A stretch of DNA of 58,004 bases. Origin: JAUASV01 sp047605685. GTDB taxonomy: Bacteria; Actinomycetota; Actinomycetes; Actinomycetales; Microbacteriaceae. The notes beneath the pieces are model-generated. The model did not search any database and had not been told where the DNA came from. It saw only the letters and a program-made list of their open reading frames with translations. The translations under genes and the position numbers were made by a program. The stretch spans positions 1 to 58,004 of the forward strand of contig JASGFF010000005.1 of NCBI GenBank assembly GCA_047605685.1, in the 5' to 3' direction. Each line of letters opens with the position of its first letter. Position 1 is the stretch's first letter. Below, in pieces: positions 32,314 to 40,042 of this stretch.

Positions 32314-33700
32314 GCGGCGGCGGGGGCTGGGGAGCGCCGCTGAGCGACGGTGCCCCGGCGGGCAGCCGCTTCGCCATGCAGAGGCTGTCCGTCGAGCCGA
32401 TGTACGGCGGGAACAGCGGCACCCGGGCGTAGCCGTGCGCGGTGTAGAGCGCGATCGCCGCGGGCTGCTTCGGCCCGGTCTCGAGCTCGATGAGCCGGAT
32501 GCCACGCCCGGCCGCCGCGCGCTCCGCCGCCTCGAGCAGCGCCGCACCCGTGCCGAGGCCGCGGGCGGCCTCGGCCACGAACATCCGCTTCAGCTCGGCG
32601 CTGCCGTCGTCGCGGTCGACGAGGGCCACAGTGCCGACAGCGGCCCCGTTGTGGCGACCCTCATCGTCGCCCTCGGTGCGCGCGACCAGGAACACGACGT
32701 CCGGGTCGTCGAGGCGTTCGGCGGCCAGGCCGAAATAGCCGCTCGGACCGTAGAGGGCCAGGCCGAAGTCGTCGGCGGCCCGCAGCAGCGACGCCACGCC
32801 GGTCGCGCCCGCCCGCTCGAGGTGTACCGTCACCGCCGGCCGTCGGGCCTCGACGACCGTCGCGTCCCGATCGTCGTCGCGCGCGATGCGCGCGGTGAGC
32901 CCCGCCGTGCGGAACAGCGCCGCCGACCGCTCCGCCTGCCGCTCGCCCGCCTCGACGAGCAGCCGGCCGCCGGGACGCAGCCAGCGCGCGGCATCCGCGG
33001 CGATGCGCCGGTGCACATCGAGCCCGTCCGCCCCGCCGTCGAGCGCCGCCCGCGGCTCGTGCTCGCGCGCGTCCACGGGCATGAACGCGATCTGCTCGCT
33101 CGGCAGGTAGGGCGCGTTGGCCACGAGGACGTCGACCCGGCCGGCGAGGTCCGCGGGCAGCGCCGCGTAGAGGTCGCCGGTGCGCACCCGGTCCGGGCGG
33201 AGGTTGCGGGCGGCCCAGGCGGTCGCGCGCGGATCGATGTCGGCGGCCCAGACCTCGGCGGCCCGGATTTCCGCGGTGCTGGTGGTGCCGGTCCGTCCGG
33301 CGGTGCCGGTCCGGGGCTCGGCGACGGTTCCGGTGGTTCCGGCTGCTGTGCCCGTTCCGGCGGTTCCGGCCTCGGCGAGGACGGTCGCGATGGCCGCCGC
33401 CCCGCAGCACAGCTCCACCGCGACCGCACCCGGGCGCAGCACGCGCAGGGCGCGCTCGGCCAGGAACTCGCTGCGGCGGCGCGGCACGAACACGCCCGGC
33501 CCCACGGCGATGCGCCGGCCGGCGAACTCAGCCCAGCCGAGCACGTGCTCCAACGGCTCGCCCGCGCGGCGGCGGTCGATCGCGGCGGCGAGGGCTGCGG
33601 CATCCGGGAGCTCGGCGATCAGCAGCGCCGCCTCGTCCTCGGCGAACACGCTGCCGGTGGCGCGCAGGCTGGCGGTGATCGCGGCGAGGTCGGGAGTCAT
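32282..33700 (-). CDS. PrmC-related methyltransferase fused to a GNAT acetyltransferase
   Basis: A 472-residue fusion. Residues 1-288 form a SAM-dependent N5-glutamine methyltransferase-like domain: ELCCGAAAIATVLAEAG (motif I, from 96) and VANAPYLPSE, with NAPY (195-198) replacing the usual NPPY as in the PrmC-related group of unknown target. A Gly/Thr-rich insert (112-146) interrupts it after motif I. From about 290 a GNAT domain follows, with the acetyl-CoA loop RGLGTGAAL (380-388) and LETGPKQPAAIALYTAHGY. Val290 is GTG and could be an internal start. ATG 33700 has a TAGGGT -10 eight bases away. Confidence 0.8.
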   Translation of the reverse strand: MTPDLAAITASLRATGSVFAEDEAALLIAELPDAAALAAAIDRRRAGEPLEHVLGWAEFAGRRIAVGPGVFVPRRRSEFLAERALRVLRPGAVAVELCCGAAAIATVLAEAGTAGTGTAAGTTGTVAEPRTGTAGRTGTTSTAEIRAAEVWAADIDPRATAWAARNLRPDRVRTGDLYAALPADLAGRVDVLVANAPYLPSEQIAFMPVDAREHEPRAALDGGADGLDVHRRIAADAARWLRPGGRLLVEAGERQAERSAALFRTAGLTARIARDDDRDATVVEARRPAVTVHLERAGATGVASLLRAADDFGLALYGPSGYFGLAAERLDDPDVVFLVARTEGDDEGRHNGAAVGTVALVDRDDGSAELKRMFVAEAARGLGTGAALLEAAERAAAGRGIRLIELETGPKQPAAIALYTAHGYARVPLFPPYIGSTDSLCMAKRLPAGAPSLSGAPQPPPPLSGAPRPPAG

Positions 33701-34050
33701 CGTCCGCGACCCTATGCCATGCGCCGAGACCGGGCCGCACGGGTGACGGCAGCCGGGAAGCGGCGCTAGCCGATCCGCGGTCCGGTCCGGTCCGTCCGTC
33801 TGGCGTGCCCGTCTGGTGTGCCCGTCTGGTGTGCCGTCGTCTGGCGCGTTCGGCGTCCGCCGTGTAATGTTGCCAGGTCGGCCCTGGGGCGTGTGTTGCC
33901 TGTGTAGCCCCGCCAGGCCTTCTCCGCTCGCGATCGCGAGTCGGACGATCACGATCTGTGTGTGATGGCCTCGGTCGATGGATGCCCGGGTTCTTCTGCG
34001 GCGTGCGCGCCGCGCCCATGCGGTGAGTACGACCAATCCCGGAGTCCCCC
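33701..34050. other. 350-bp divergent region and helicase leader
   Basis: It holds the reverse-strand TAGGGT promoter of the methyltransferase gene (33709-33714) and about four copies of a 13-bp repeat GTCTGGTGTGCCC (33799-33850). TGTAAT at 33863-33868 may be the -10 of the helicase gene. The following leader of about 170 bases contains the 14-bp palindrome CTCGCGATCGCGAG (33927-33940). Such a long leader is usual for cold-shock helicases. No gene is seen. Confidence 0.5.
33709..33714 (-). promoter_or_regulatory. -10 hexamer TAGGGT of the methyltransferase-GNAT gene
   Basis: TAGGGT on the reverse strand, 8 bases before ATG 33700 and without a ribosome-binding site. Confidence 0.45.
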
Positions 34051-36105
34051 ATGCCCAAGTCCCCTGCCCCCCGTTCGTCGGCCCCTCGTCGGTCGCCGGC
34101 CGCCGGCTCGCGCGGAGCGCGACCGGCGGAGCGCGAGCCCTTCTCCGATCGCGATCGTGCCGTCCGTCCGCCCGCGGGCAAGTCCGCGCAGCGCAGCCCC
34201 AAGCACCGCGGCTACCGGCCGGATGCCGATGCCGCCCCCGTGAAGAAACAGCGCTGGAGCGCTGACGAGCGTGCCACGCGCGGTCGGGTCGCCGATCGCC
34301 GTGCCGGCGCCGCTGCGCCGCGATCCGTCCCAATTGGGACGGATCGGCGCGCGGAACTGGTAGATCGCGACCAGTCGCGCCGCTCTGGCGTCGATCGCCG
34401 GCCGAACTGGGAGCCGCGAGAGCGCGCAGCGCGCTCTGGCCGCGAGGACCGGGCGACGCGGCGCTCCTACGATGACCGTGCTGCGCGTGGTTATGACCGC
34501 TCGGCTGGCGGCTATGACCGTCCGGCCGGGGGTTATGGCCGTCCGGCCCGCGACTACGATCGCCCGGCTCAGGGCTTCGATCGCGAGGACCGTCGGTCCC
34601 GTGAGGGCTACGAGGGCCGCCCGGCCGGCCGGGAGTATGACGACAACCCGGCCCGGGGTTACCGCGACGGCCGGTCGAGCTGGCAGCCGCGCGATCGCGC
34701 CGCGCAGGGCGATCGCGCCCCGCGCCGCTCCTACGACGACCGCCCCGCGCGCGGCTTCGACCGCCCGGGGCGCGAGTCGTCGCAGTTTGCGGGTTCCGCG
34801 CGCCGATCGGTCCCAATTGGGACCGATCGGCGGGGGTCCGAGCGAATCGGGGCGGGCGCCACGGCGCAGGCGCCGATCGACGACGTCGTGCTGGAGCGGC
34901 TGGAGGCATCCGCGGTCGCGGCCGCGGACGTCGCCGAGCTGGGCTTCGCCGACCTCGGCCTCGGCGACAACATCGTCCGCGCCCTCGGCCAGCTCGGTGC
35001 CGCGGCACCGTTCCCGATCCAGGCGGCGACGATCCCCGCCGTGCTCACCGGCCGGGACGTGCTCGGCCGCGGCCGCACCGGCTCCGGCAAGACGATCGCG
35101 TTCGGCGCGCCGCTCGTCGAGCGGCTGCTCCGCGGCAGCGCCGGCACGAAGCGCCGGATGGGCCGCGCGCCGCGCGCGATCATCCTGGCGCCGACGCGCG
35201 AGCTCGCCCTGCAGATCGACCGCACGGTGCAGCCGATCGCGCGCAGCGTCGGCCTGTTCACCACCCAGGTGTACGGCGGCGTACCCTACGCCCGCCAGCT
35301 CGGTGCGCTGCAGCGGGGCGTCGACATCGTGATCGGCACGCCGGGGCGGGTTGGGGACCTCGCGAGCCGCGGCGCGCTCGACCTCTCGCAGATCGAGATC
35401 GCCGTGCTCGACGAGGCCGACCACATGTGCGAGCTCGGCTTCCTCGAGCCGGTGCAGCGCATCCTGCACCTGTGCGCCGGGGCGCAGCGTCCGCAGCACC
35501 TGCTCTTCAGCGCGACCCTCGACACCGGCGTCGCGGCCCTGGTCGAGGAGTTCCTCGTCGAGCCGGCCGTCTACGAGGTCGCCGGCGAGGACCAGGCGAG
35601 CTCCACGATCGACCACCGGGTGCTGCTCATCGACCAGCGCGACAAGCGCGAGATCGTCCGCGAGCTCGCCGCCGGCGAGGGCAAGACGCTGGTCTTCACC
35701 CGCACCCGCGCCTTCGCCGAGGAGCTCAGCGACTACCTCGAGGACGCCGGCATCGGCGCGGTGAGCCTGCACGGCGACCTGAACCAGTCGCGGCGCACCC
35801 GCAACCTCGAGCGGCTCACGAGCGGGCGCGTGCGGGTGCTCGTGGCGACGGATGTCGCGGCCCGCGGCATCCACGTCGACGACATCACCCTCGTCGTCCA
35901 GGCCGACGCGCCCGACGAGTACAAGACCTACCTGCACCGCTCCGGCCGCACCGGCCGGGCCGGCAAGGACGGCACCGTCGTCACGCTGGTCAACCGCAAC
36001 CGGCGCCGCCGGGTGGACGAGCTGCTCGGCCGCGCGGAGATCGCGGCGCGCTACGACCAGGCGCGCCCCGGCGACGGGCTGATCGCGGAGCTCGCCGCCC
36101 TTTAG
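34051..36105 (+). CDS. DEAD-box RNA helicase with long disordered N-terminus
   Basis: A 684-residue protein. Residues about 285-684 are a complete helicase core: Q motif PFPIQAATIP, Walker A GRTGSGKT (about 340), APTRELA, TPGR, DEAD (about 453), SAT, ARGIH and HRSGRTGRAG. The first 280 residues are Arg/Gly/Asp/Tyr-rich and predicted disordered, with YDRPAGG-type repeats and an internal duplication (RRSYDDR-ARG-DR occurs twice). Two palindromic elements are embedded here, each encoding RSVPIGTDRR. CCCGGAG precedes ATG 34051. It likely remodels structured RNA or ribosomes in the cold; the N-terminus may drive condensate formation (inference). Confidence 0.92.
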   Translation: MPKSPAPRSSAPRRSPAAGSRGARPAEREPFSDRDRAVRPPAGKSAQRSPKHRGYRPDADAAPVKKQRWSADERATRGRVADRRAGAAAPRSVPIGTDRRAELVDRDQSRRSGVDRRPNWEPRERAARSGREDRATRRSYDDRAARGYDRSAGGYDRPAGGYGRPARDYDRPAQGFDREDRRSREGYEGRPAGREYDDNPARGYRDGRSSWQPRDRAAQGDRAPRRSYDDRPARGFDRPGRESSQFAGSARRSVPIGTDRRGSERIGAGATAQAPIDDVVLERLEASAVAAADVAELGFADLGLGDNIVRALGQLGAAAPFPIQAATIPAVLTGRDVLGRGRTGSGKTIAFGAPLVERLLRGSAGTKRRMGRAPRAIILAPTRELALQIDRTVQPIARSVGLFTTQVYGGVPYARQLGALQRGVDIVIGTPGRVGDLASRGALDLSQIEIAVLDEADHMCELGFLEPVQRILHLCAGAQRPQHLLFSATLDTGVAALVEEFLVEPAVYEVAGEDQASSTIDHRVLLIDQRDKREIVRELAAGEGKTLVFTRTRAFAEELSDYLEDAGIGAVSLHGDLNQSRRTRNLERLTSGRVRVLVATDVAARGIHVDDITLVVQADAPDEYKTYLHRSGRTGRAGKDGTVVTLVNRNRRRRVDELLGRAEIAARYDQARPGDGLIAELAAL
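34321..34346 (+). repeat. Palindromic element, coding copy 2
   Basis: A 26-bp perfect palindrome, arms CGATCCGTCCCAA / TTGGGACGGATCG, in frame in the helicase gene as RSVPIGTDR. The core is identical to the intergenic copy at 6391. Confidence 0.9.
34801..34832 (+). repeat. Palindromic element, coding copy 3
   Basis: A 32-bp perfect palindrome, arms CGCCGATCGGTCCCAA / TTGGGACCGATCGGCG, 480 bp after copy 2 and in the same codon phase, encoding RRSVPIGTDR. A C-G pair of the other copies is G-C here, with both changes at third codon positions. Confidence 0.9.
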
Positions 36106-36130
36106 CGGCCGGGGCCGTGGCCGCCGGGGC

Positions 36131-36568
36131 TCAGCGCCGTGGGGCGCGCTCGTCGTTCTCGAGCATCCGCTCGAGCGCCGGCAGCGCCCGCTCCAGGAGC
36201 GCGCGGTCCTCGGCGCCCACGGAGTCGAGCAGCTCGGCGATGAGGGCGCCGCGGGCGCCGCGGACCTCCGCCACGGTGCGCTCGCCGGCCGGGGTGGCCT
36301 CGAGCAGGAACGCCCGCCGGTCCTCCGGGTCCACCGAGCGTCGCACGAGGCCTCGGCGCTCCAGGTCGGCGACGAGCCGGGTCGTGCTCGGCGCGGAGAT
36401 GAACTCCTGGCGGGCGAGGTCCGCGAGCCGGATGGGGCCGAGCTTCGCGATCGTGGCGAGCGCCGATAGCGGCCCGTAGCTGAGCGTCGAGTTGGCCCCG
36501 CGGATGCGCCGGCTGAGCCGTCCGACGATGTGCGCGAGCCGGGCGCCGGTGTTGTCGCTTTCTCCCAC
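36131..36568 (-). CDS. MarR family transcriptional regulator
   Basis: A 145-residue MarR protein: YGPLSALATIAKLGPIRLADLA, then the recognition region PSTTRLVADLERRGLVRRSVD and the wing DPEDRRAFLLEATPAGE. I place the start at GTG 36568 because this gives the family length; a longer frame up to 36658 would run into the cysK promoter. It is divergent from cysK. CAATCG/TCAACTG repeats at 36593-36612 may be its own operator. Confidence 0.85.
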   Translation of the reverse strand: MGESDNTGARLAHIVGRLSRRIRGANSTLSYGPLSALATIAKLGPIRLADLARQEFISAPSTTRLVADLERRGLVRRSVDPEDRRAFLLEATPAGERTVAEVRGARGALIAELLDSVGAEDRALLERALPALERMLENDERAPRR

Positions 36569-36637
36569 CCCTCCAGCCAAGCGAGATGCTTCGCAATCGT
36601 CAACTGTCAATCGGGCGTAATCTGACCGTGCACTGTC

Positions 36638-36643
36638 TAGGCT
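36638..36643 (+). promoter_or_regulatory. -10 hexamer TAGGCT of cysK-cysE
   Basis: TAGGCT about 39 bases before the cysK start, leaving a leader with a GAGAGGA ribosome-binding site. This is one of the normally leadered genes of the window. Confidence 0.4.
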
Positions 36644-36681
36644 CGTGCCGTACCGCATCCCAGCGACGAGAGGACGGCCCT

Positions 36682-37617
36682 GTGGCCCGCATCCACGACG
36701 ACATCACCGGGGCGTTCGGCCAGACGCCCCTCGTCAGGCTCAACCGGGTCACGGAGGGCCTCGGCGCCACCGTGCTCGCCAAGCTCGAGTTCTACAACCC
36801 GAGCGCCTCGGTCAAGGACCGCCTGGGCATCGCCATCGTCGACGCGGCCGAGAGTTCCGGCGAGCTGAAGCCGGGCGGCACGATCGTCGAGGGCACGAGC
36901 GGCAACACCGGCATCGCGCTCGCCACCGTGGGCGCGGCGCGCGGTTACCGGGTCATCCTGACGATGCCCGAGACGATGTCGAAGGAGCGCAAGCTGCTGC
37001 TCAAGGCCTACGGCGCCGAGCTCGTGCTCACGCCGGGCAGCGAGGGCATGCGTGGCGCCGTGCAGAAGGCGGAGGAGATCGCCGCCTCCACCCCGGGCGC
37101 GATCCTCGCCAAGCAGTTCGCGAACGCCGCCAACCCGGCCATCCACCGTGCCACCACCGGCCCGGAGGTGTGGGATGACACCGACGGCGCCGTCGACGTC
37201 TTCGTGGCGGGCATCGGCACCGGCGGCACGATCACCGGCGCCGGCCAGTACCTCAAGGAGCGCAAGCCCGAGGTCCTCGTCGTCGGCGTGGAGCCGAAGG
37301 AGTCGCCGATCCTCAACGGCGGCCAGCCGGGGCCGCACAAGATCCAGGGCATCGGCGCGAACTTCGTGCCCGAGGTGCTCGACCGCGACGTCTACGACGA
37401 GATCGTCGACGTCGACATCGCCCGCTCGGTCGCGACCGCCCGCCGGCTCGCCACCGAGGAGGGCATCCTGGCCGGCATCTCCTCGGGGGCGACGGTGGCC
37501 GCCGCGCTCGAGCTGGCCGCTCGACCGGAGAACGCGGGCAAGACGATCGTCGTCATCCTCGCCAGCTACGGCGAGCGCTACCTGTCGACCGTGCTCTACG
37601 AGGACCTCGAGGTCTGA
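36682..37617 (+). CDS. cysK: Cysteine synthase A (O-acetylserine sulfhydrylase)
   Basis: CysK makes cysteine from O-acetylserine and sulfide using PLP. The 311-residue protein has EFYNPSASVKDRLG with the PLP-binding Lys, EGTSGNTGIALA, GTGGTITGAGQYLKE and GISSGATVAAALE, all signatures of the family. GTG 36682 is preceded by GAGAGGA at 7-10 bases. cysE follows after 2 bases, so the two successive enzymes are co-produced. Confidence 0.96.
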   Translation: MARIHDDITGAFGQTPLVRLNRVTEGLGATVLAKLEFYNPSASVKDRLGIAIVDAAESSGELKPGGTIVEGTSGNTGIALATVGAARGYRVILTMPETMSKERKLLLKAYGAELVLTPGSEGMRGAVQKAEEIAASTPGAILAKQFANAANPAIHRATTGPEVWDDTDGAVDVFVAGIGTGGTITGAGQYLKERKPEVLVVGVEPKESPILNGGQPGPHKIQGIGANFVPEVLDRDVYDEIVDVDIARSVATARRLATEEGILAGISSGATVAAALELAARPENAGKTIVVILASYGERYLSTVLYEDLEV

Positions 37618-37619
37618 CC

Positions 37620-38168
37620 CTGTCGATCTTCCGCTTCCGCGAGGACATTGCCGCAGCGCGCCGCCGGGATCCGGCGGCGCGCTCGGCGTTCGAGGTGTGG
37701 CTGCTCTACTCGGGCCTGCACGCCGTGTGGTGGCACCGGCTCGCGCACTGGCAGTGGCGGCACGGGCTGCGCCTGCTCGGCCGGCTCACCAGCCAGTGGG
37801 CGCGGTTCCTCACCGGCGTCGAGATCCACCCGGGCGCGACGATCGGTCGGCGGCTGTTCATCGACCACGGCATGGGCGTCGTCATCGGCGAGACGGCCGT
37901 CGTGGGCGACGACGTCACGATGTATCACGGCGTGACGCTCGGCGGCACCGCGCTCGAGGCGGTGAAGCGGCATCCGACCGTCGGCGACCGGGTGCTCATC
38001 GGTGCCGGCGCGACGCTGCTCGGCCCGATCGAGATCGGCGACGACTCCGCGGTGGGCGCCGGCGCCATGGTGCTGCGCTCGGCGCCGCCGCGATCGGTCG
38101 TCACCGGGATGCCGGCGACGGCCCGCCCGCGCGAGAGCGTCGAGGCCGAGTTCATCTGGGTGATCTGA
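37620..38168 (+). CDS. cysE: Serine O-acetyltransferase, EpsC/CysE type
   Basis: CysE makes O-acetylserine for CysK. It is a short-form 182-residue left-handed beta-helix enzyme: FREDIAAARRRDPAARSAFEV, YSGLHAVWWHRLAHW, TGVEIHPGATIG, FIDHGMGVVIGETA and VTLGGT. The N-terminal FREDIAAA is conserved in homologues, but no ATG or GTG precedes it in frame. The only sensible start is CTG 37620, two bases after the cysK stop and 8 bases after GAGG. The first GTG (37695) would remove about 25 conserved residues. Confidence 0.88.
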   Translation: MSIFRFREDIAAARRRDPAARSAFEVWLLYSGLHAVWWHRLAHWQWRHGLRLLGRLTSQWARFLTGVEIHPGATIGRRLFIDHGMGVVIGETAVVGDDVTMYHGVTLGGTALEAVKRHPTVGDRVLIGAGATLLGPIEIGDDSAVGAGAMVLRSAPPRSVVTGMPATARPRESVEAEFIWVI

Positions 38169-38180
38169 GCCCAGACCCCG

Positions 38181-38269
38181 CCCGCTTCTGCTCGCCCCCG
38201 GGACATCCGGATGCCGGCGCCGGCGAGCACACGTCCCCGGGGTGAGCAGAAGCGGTGAGCAGAAGCGGG
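38181..38269. repeat. Long inverted-repeat element B between convergent genes
   Basis: The left arm CCCGCTTCTGCTC (38181-38193) pairs with a 13-base right arm (38257-38269), of which an inner copy lies at 38244-38255. GGTGAGCAGAAGC is tandemly duplicated at 38241 and 38254. With the inner copy the stem extends into CCCCGG. It sits between the converging cysE and MFS stops, so it may act as a two-way terminator, but without T-tracts. Confidence 0.7.
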
Positions 38270-38276
38270 GGCGGGC

Positions 38277-39974
38277 TCAGGCCGGGGTGCGCGGCGGCCG
38301 GCCGTCTGCGGCCAGGGAGGCGGCGGCGGCGATGACGGACATGACGGCCGCCGCGACGAACACCACCACGAGGCCGCTGTGGAAGGGCTCCGAGATCAGT
38401 CGCGGGAAGAACGTGGTGCCGGTGAGCTCCGCGGCATCCGCGGCCGAGAGCGAGTCGAGCAGCCCGGCGGGCTCGAGCAGCGAGCCGATCGGGTTGTAGC
38501 CGAGGAAGGCGGCGAACAGGCTGCCCACCGGCGGCAGGCTCGCGATCTGCTCCGCCGCCGAGTCCGCGACGCCGTGCGCGGTGAGCCCCTCCCGCAGCGC
38601 CGTCGGCAGCGTCGCGGCGAGGCCGGCGACCATGAGCGAGAAGAAGACGCCGATCGACAGCGAGTTGCCGGCGTTCATGAACGTCCCCGACATCCCGGAT
38701 GCCTGGCCGCGCTGCGCCGCCGGCACGCTGTTCATGATCGCCGCCCGGTTGGGCGAGGCGAACATGCCCGAGCCGACGCCGTTGAGGAAGGTGAGCAGCG
38801 CGAACTCCCCGTAGGAGAAGTCGACGGAGATCACCAGCAGCAGCAGGAACGTGGCCGCGACGAGCAGCAGGCCGGCGGTCGCGAGCGGTCGGGCGCCGAT
38901 GCGGTCGGAGAGCACGCCCGAGACGGGACCGGCGACGAGGAAGCCGATCGTGAGCGGCAGCAGGTAGATGCCGGCCCACAGCGGCGTCGACTCGTAGGAG
39001 TAGCCGTGCAGCGGCAGCCAGATGCCCTGCAGCCAGATGATGAGCATGAACTGCATCCCGCCGCGCGCGATCGCGGCCAGCAGCGCGGCGAGGTTGCCGC
39101 TGGCGAAGGCGCGGATGCGAAACAGCCGCACGTTGAACATGGGCGCCTCGAGCCGGGACTCGACGATGACGAACACCACGAGCAGCGCCGGGCCCCCGAT
39201 GAGGCCGGCGAGCACCCAGGGGTTCAGCCAGCCGGTGGAACGCTCGCCGTAGGGCTGGATGCCGTAGGTGATCGCGGTGAGCAGCGCCACGAGGCCGACG
39301 GCGAACAGGATGTTGCCGGTCCAGTCGATGCGCGCGCGGTGGCGCTCGCCGGTCTCGTGCAGCGAGAGGTACGACCAGACCGTGCCGATCACGCCGATGG
39401 GCGCGCTCACGAAGAACACGGCCCGCCAGTCGAGCTCGGCGAGAACGCCGCCGCCGACGAGGCCGATGAAGGTGCCGGCGATGCCGGCGATCTGGTTGAT
39501 GCCGAGGGCCATCCCGCGCCGCTCGGCGGGGAAGGCGTCGGTGAGGATCGCCGCCGAGTTGGCCATGAGCATGGCGCCGCCGATGGCCTGCACGAAGCGC
39601 CAGACGATGAGCCACATCGCCCCCGCGCCGCCGTCGAACGGAACGAGGAACAGCGCGATCGCGGCGAGCGAGAAGACCACGAAGCCGAGGTTGTAGATGC
39701 GCACCCGGCCGTAGATGTCGCCGAGCCGACCGAACGTGACGACGAGCACGGCGGTCGCGAGGATGTAGCCCATGAGCATCCAGAGCAGGTAGCTCACGTT
39801 GCCGGATTCGAGCGGGTCGAGCTGGATGCCGGAGAAGATCGCCGGCAGCGAGATGAGCACGATCGAGCCGTTGATCGCCGCCATGAGCACGCCGAGCGTC
39901 GTGTTGCTCAGGGCGACCCAGCGGTAGTGCGGATGGTCGCGATGGAACATGCCCGATCGAGCGTTGCGAGCCAC
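38277..39974 (-). CDS. MFS multidrug exporter, DHA2-like
   Basis: A 565-residue major facilitator protein with about 14 helices. NTTLGVLMAAINGSIVLISLP (helix 1), GRLGDIYGRVRIYNLGF (motif A) and the stretch GINQIAGIAGTFIGLVGGGVL (motif C-like) mark drug:H+ antiporters of the DHA2 type. The GTG start is preceded by GGAGAGGA. AGTTG/CAACT arms at 40025-40042 upstream may be an operator. The substrate is unknown. Confidence 0.88.
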   Translation of the reverse strand: MARNARSGMFHRDHPHYRWVALSNTTLGVLMAAINGSIVLISLPAIFSGIQLDPLESGNVSYLLWMLMGYILATAVLVVTFGRLGDIYGRVRIYNLGFVVFSLAAIALFLVPFDGGAGAMWLIVWRFVQAIGGAMLMANSAAILTDAFPAERRGMALGINQIAGIAGTFIGLVGGGVLAELDWRAVFFVSAPIGVIGTVWSYLSLHETGERHRARIDWTGNILFAVGLVALLTAITYGIQPYGERSTGWLNPWVLAGLIGGPALLVVFVIVESRLEAPMFNVRLFRIRAFASGNLAALLAAIARGGMQFMLIIWLQGIWLPLHGYSYESTPLWAGIYLLPLTIGFLVAGPVSGVLSDRIGARPLATAGLLLVAATFLLLLVISVDFSYGEFALLTFLNGVGSGMFASPNRAAIMNSVPAAQRGQASGMSGTFMNAGNSLSIGVFFSLMVAGLAATLPTALREGLTAHGVADSAAEQIASLPPVGSLFAAFLGYNPIGSLLEPAGLLDSLSAADAAELTGTTFFPRLISEPFHSGLVVVFVAAAVMSVIAAAASLAADGRPPRTPA

Positions 39975-40024
39975 GTTGGTCCTCTCCGAGGTGCTGTGGT
40001 CTCGCCGTCGAGGCCGTGCCGATC

Positions 40025-40042
40025 AGTTGCCTACCGTCAACT
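40025..40042. promoter_or_regulatory. Inverted repeat upstream of the MFS gene
   Basis: Arms AGTTG and CAACT with an 8-base spacer, about 50 bases upstream of the exporter start. The sequence AGTTGAC on the reverse strand also occurs in the promoter region of the MarR gene (around 36600). Confidence 0.35.

Noticed and set aside
33701..35008. N-terminal extension of the methyltransferase frame
   Set aside because: It is antisense to the helicase N-terminus; the -10 hexamer and homology both place the start at 33700.
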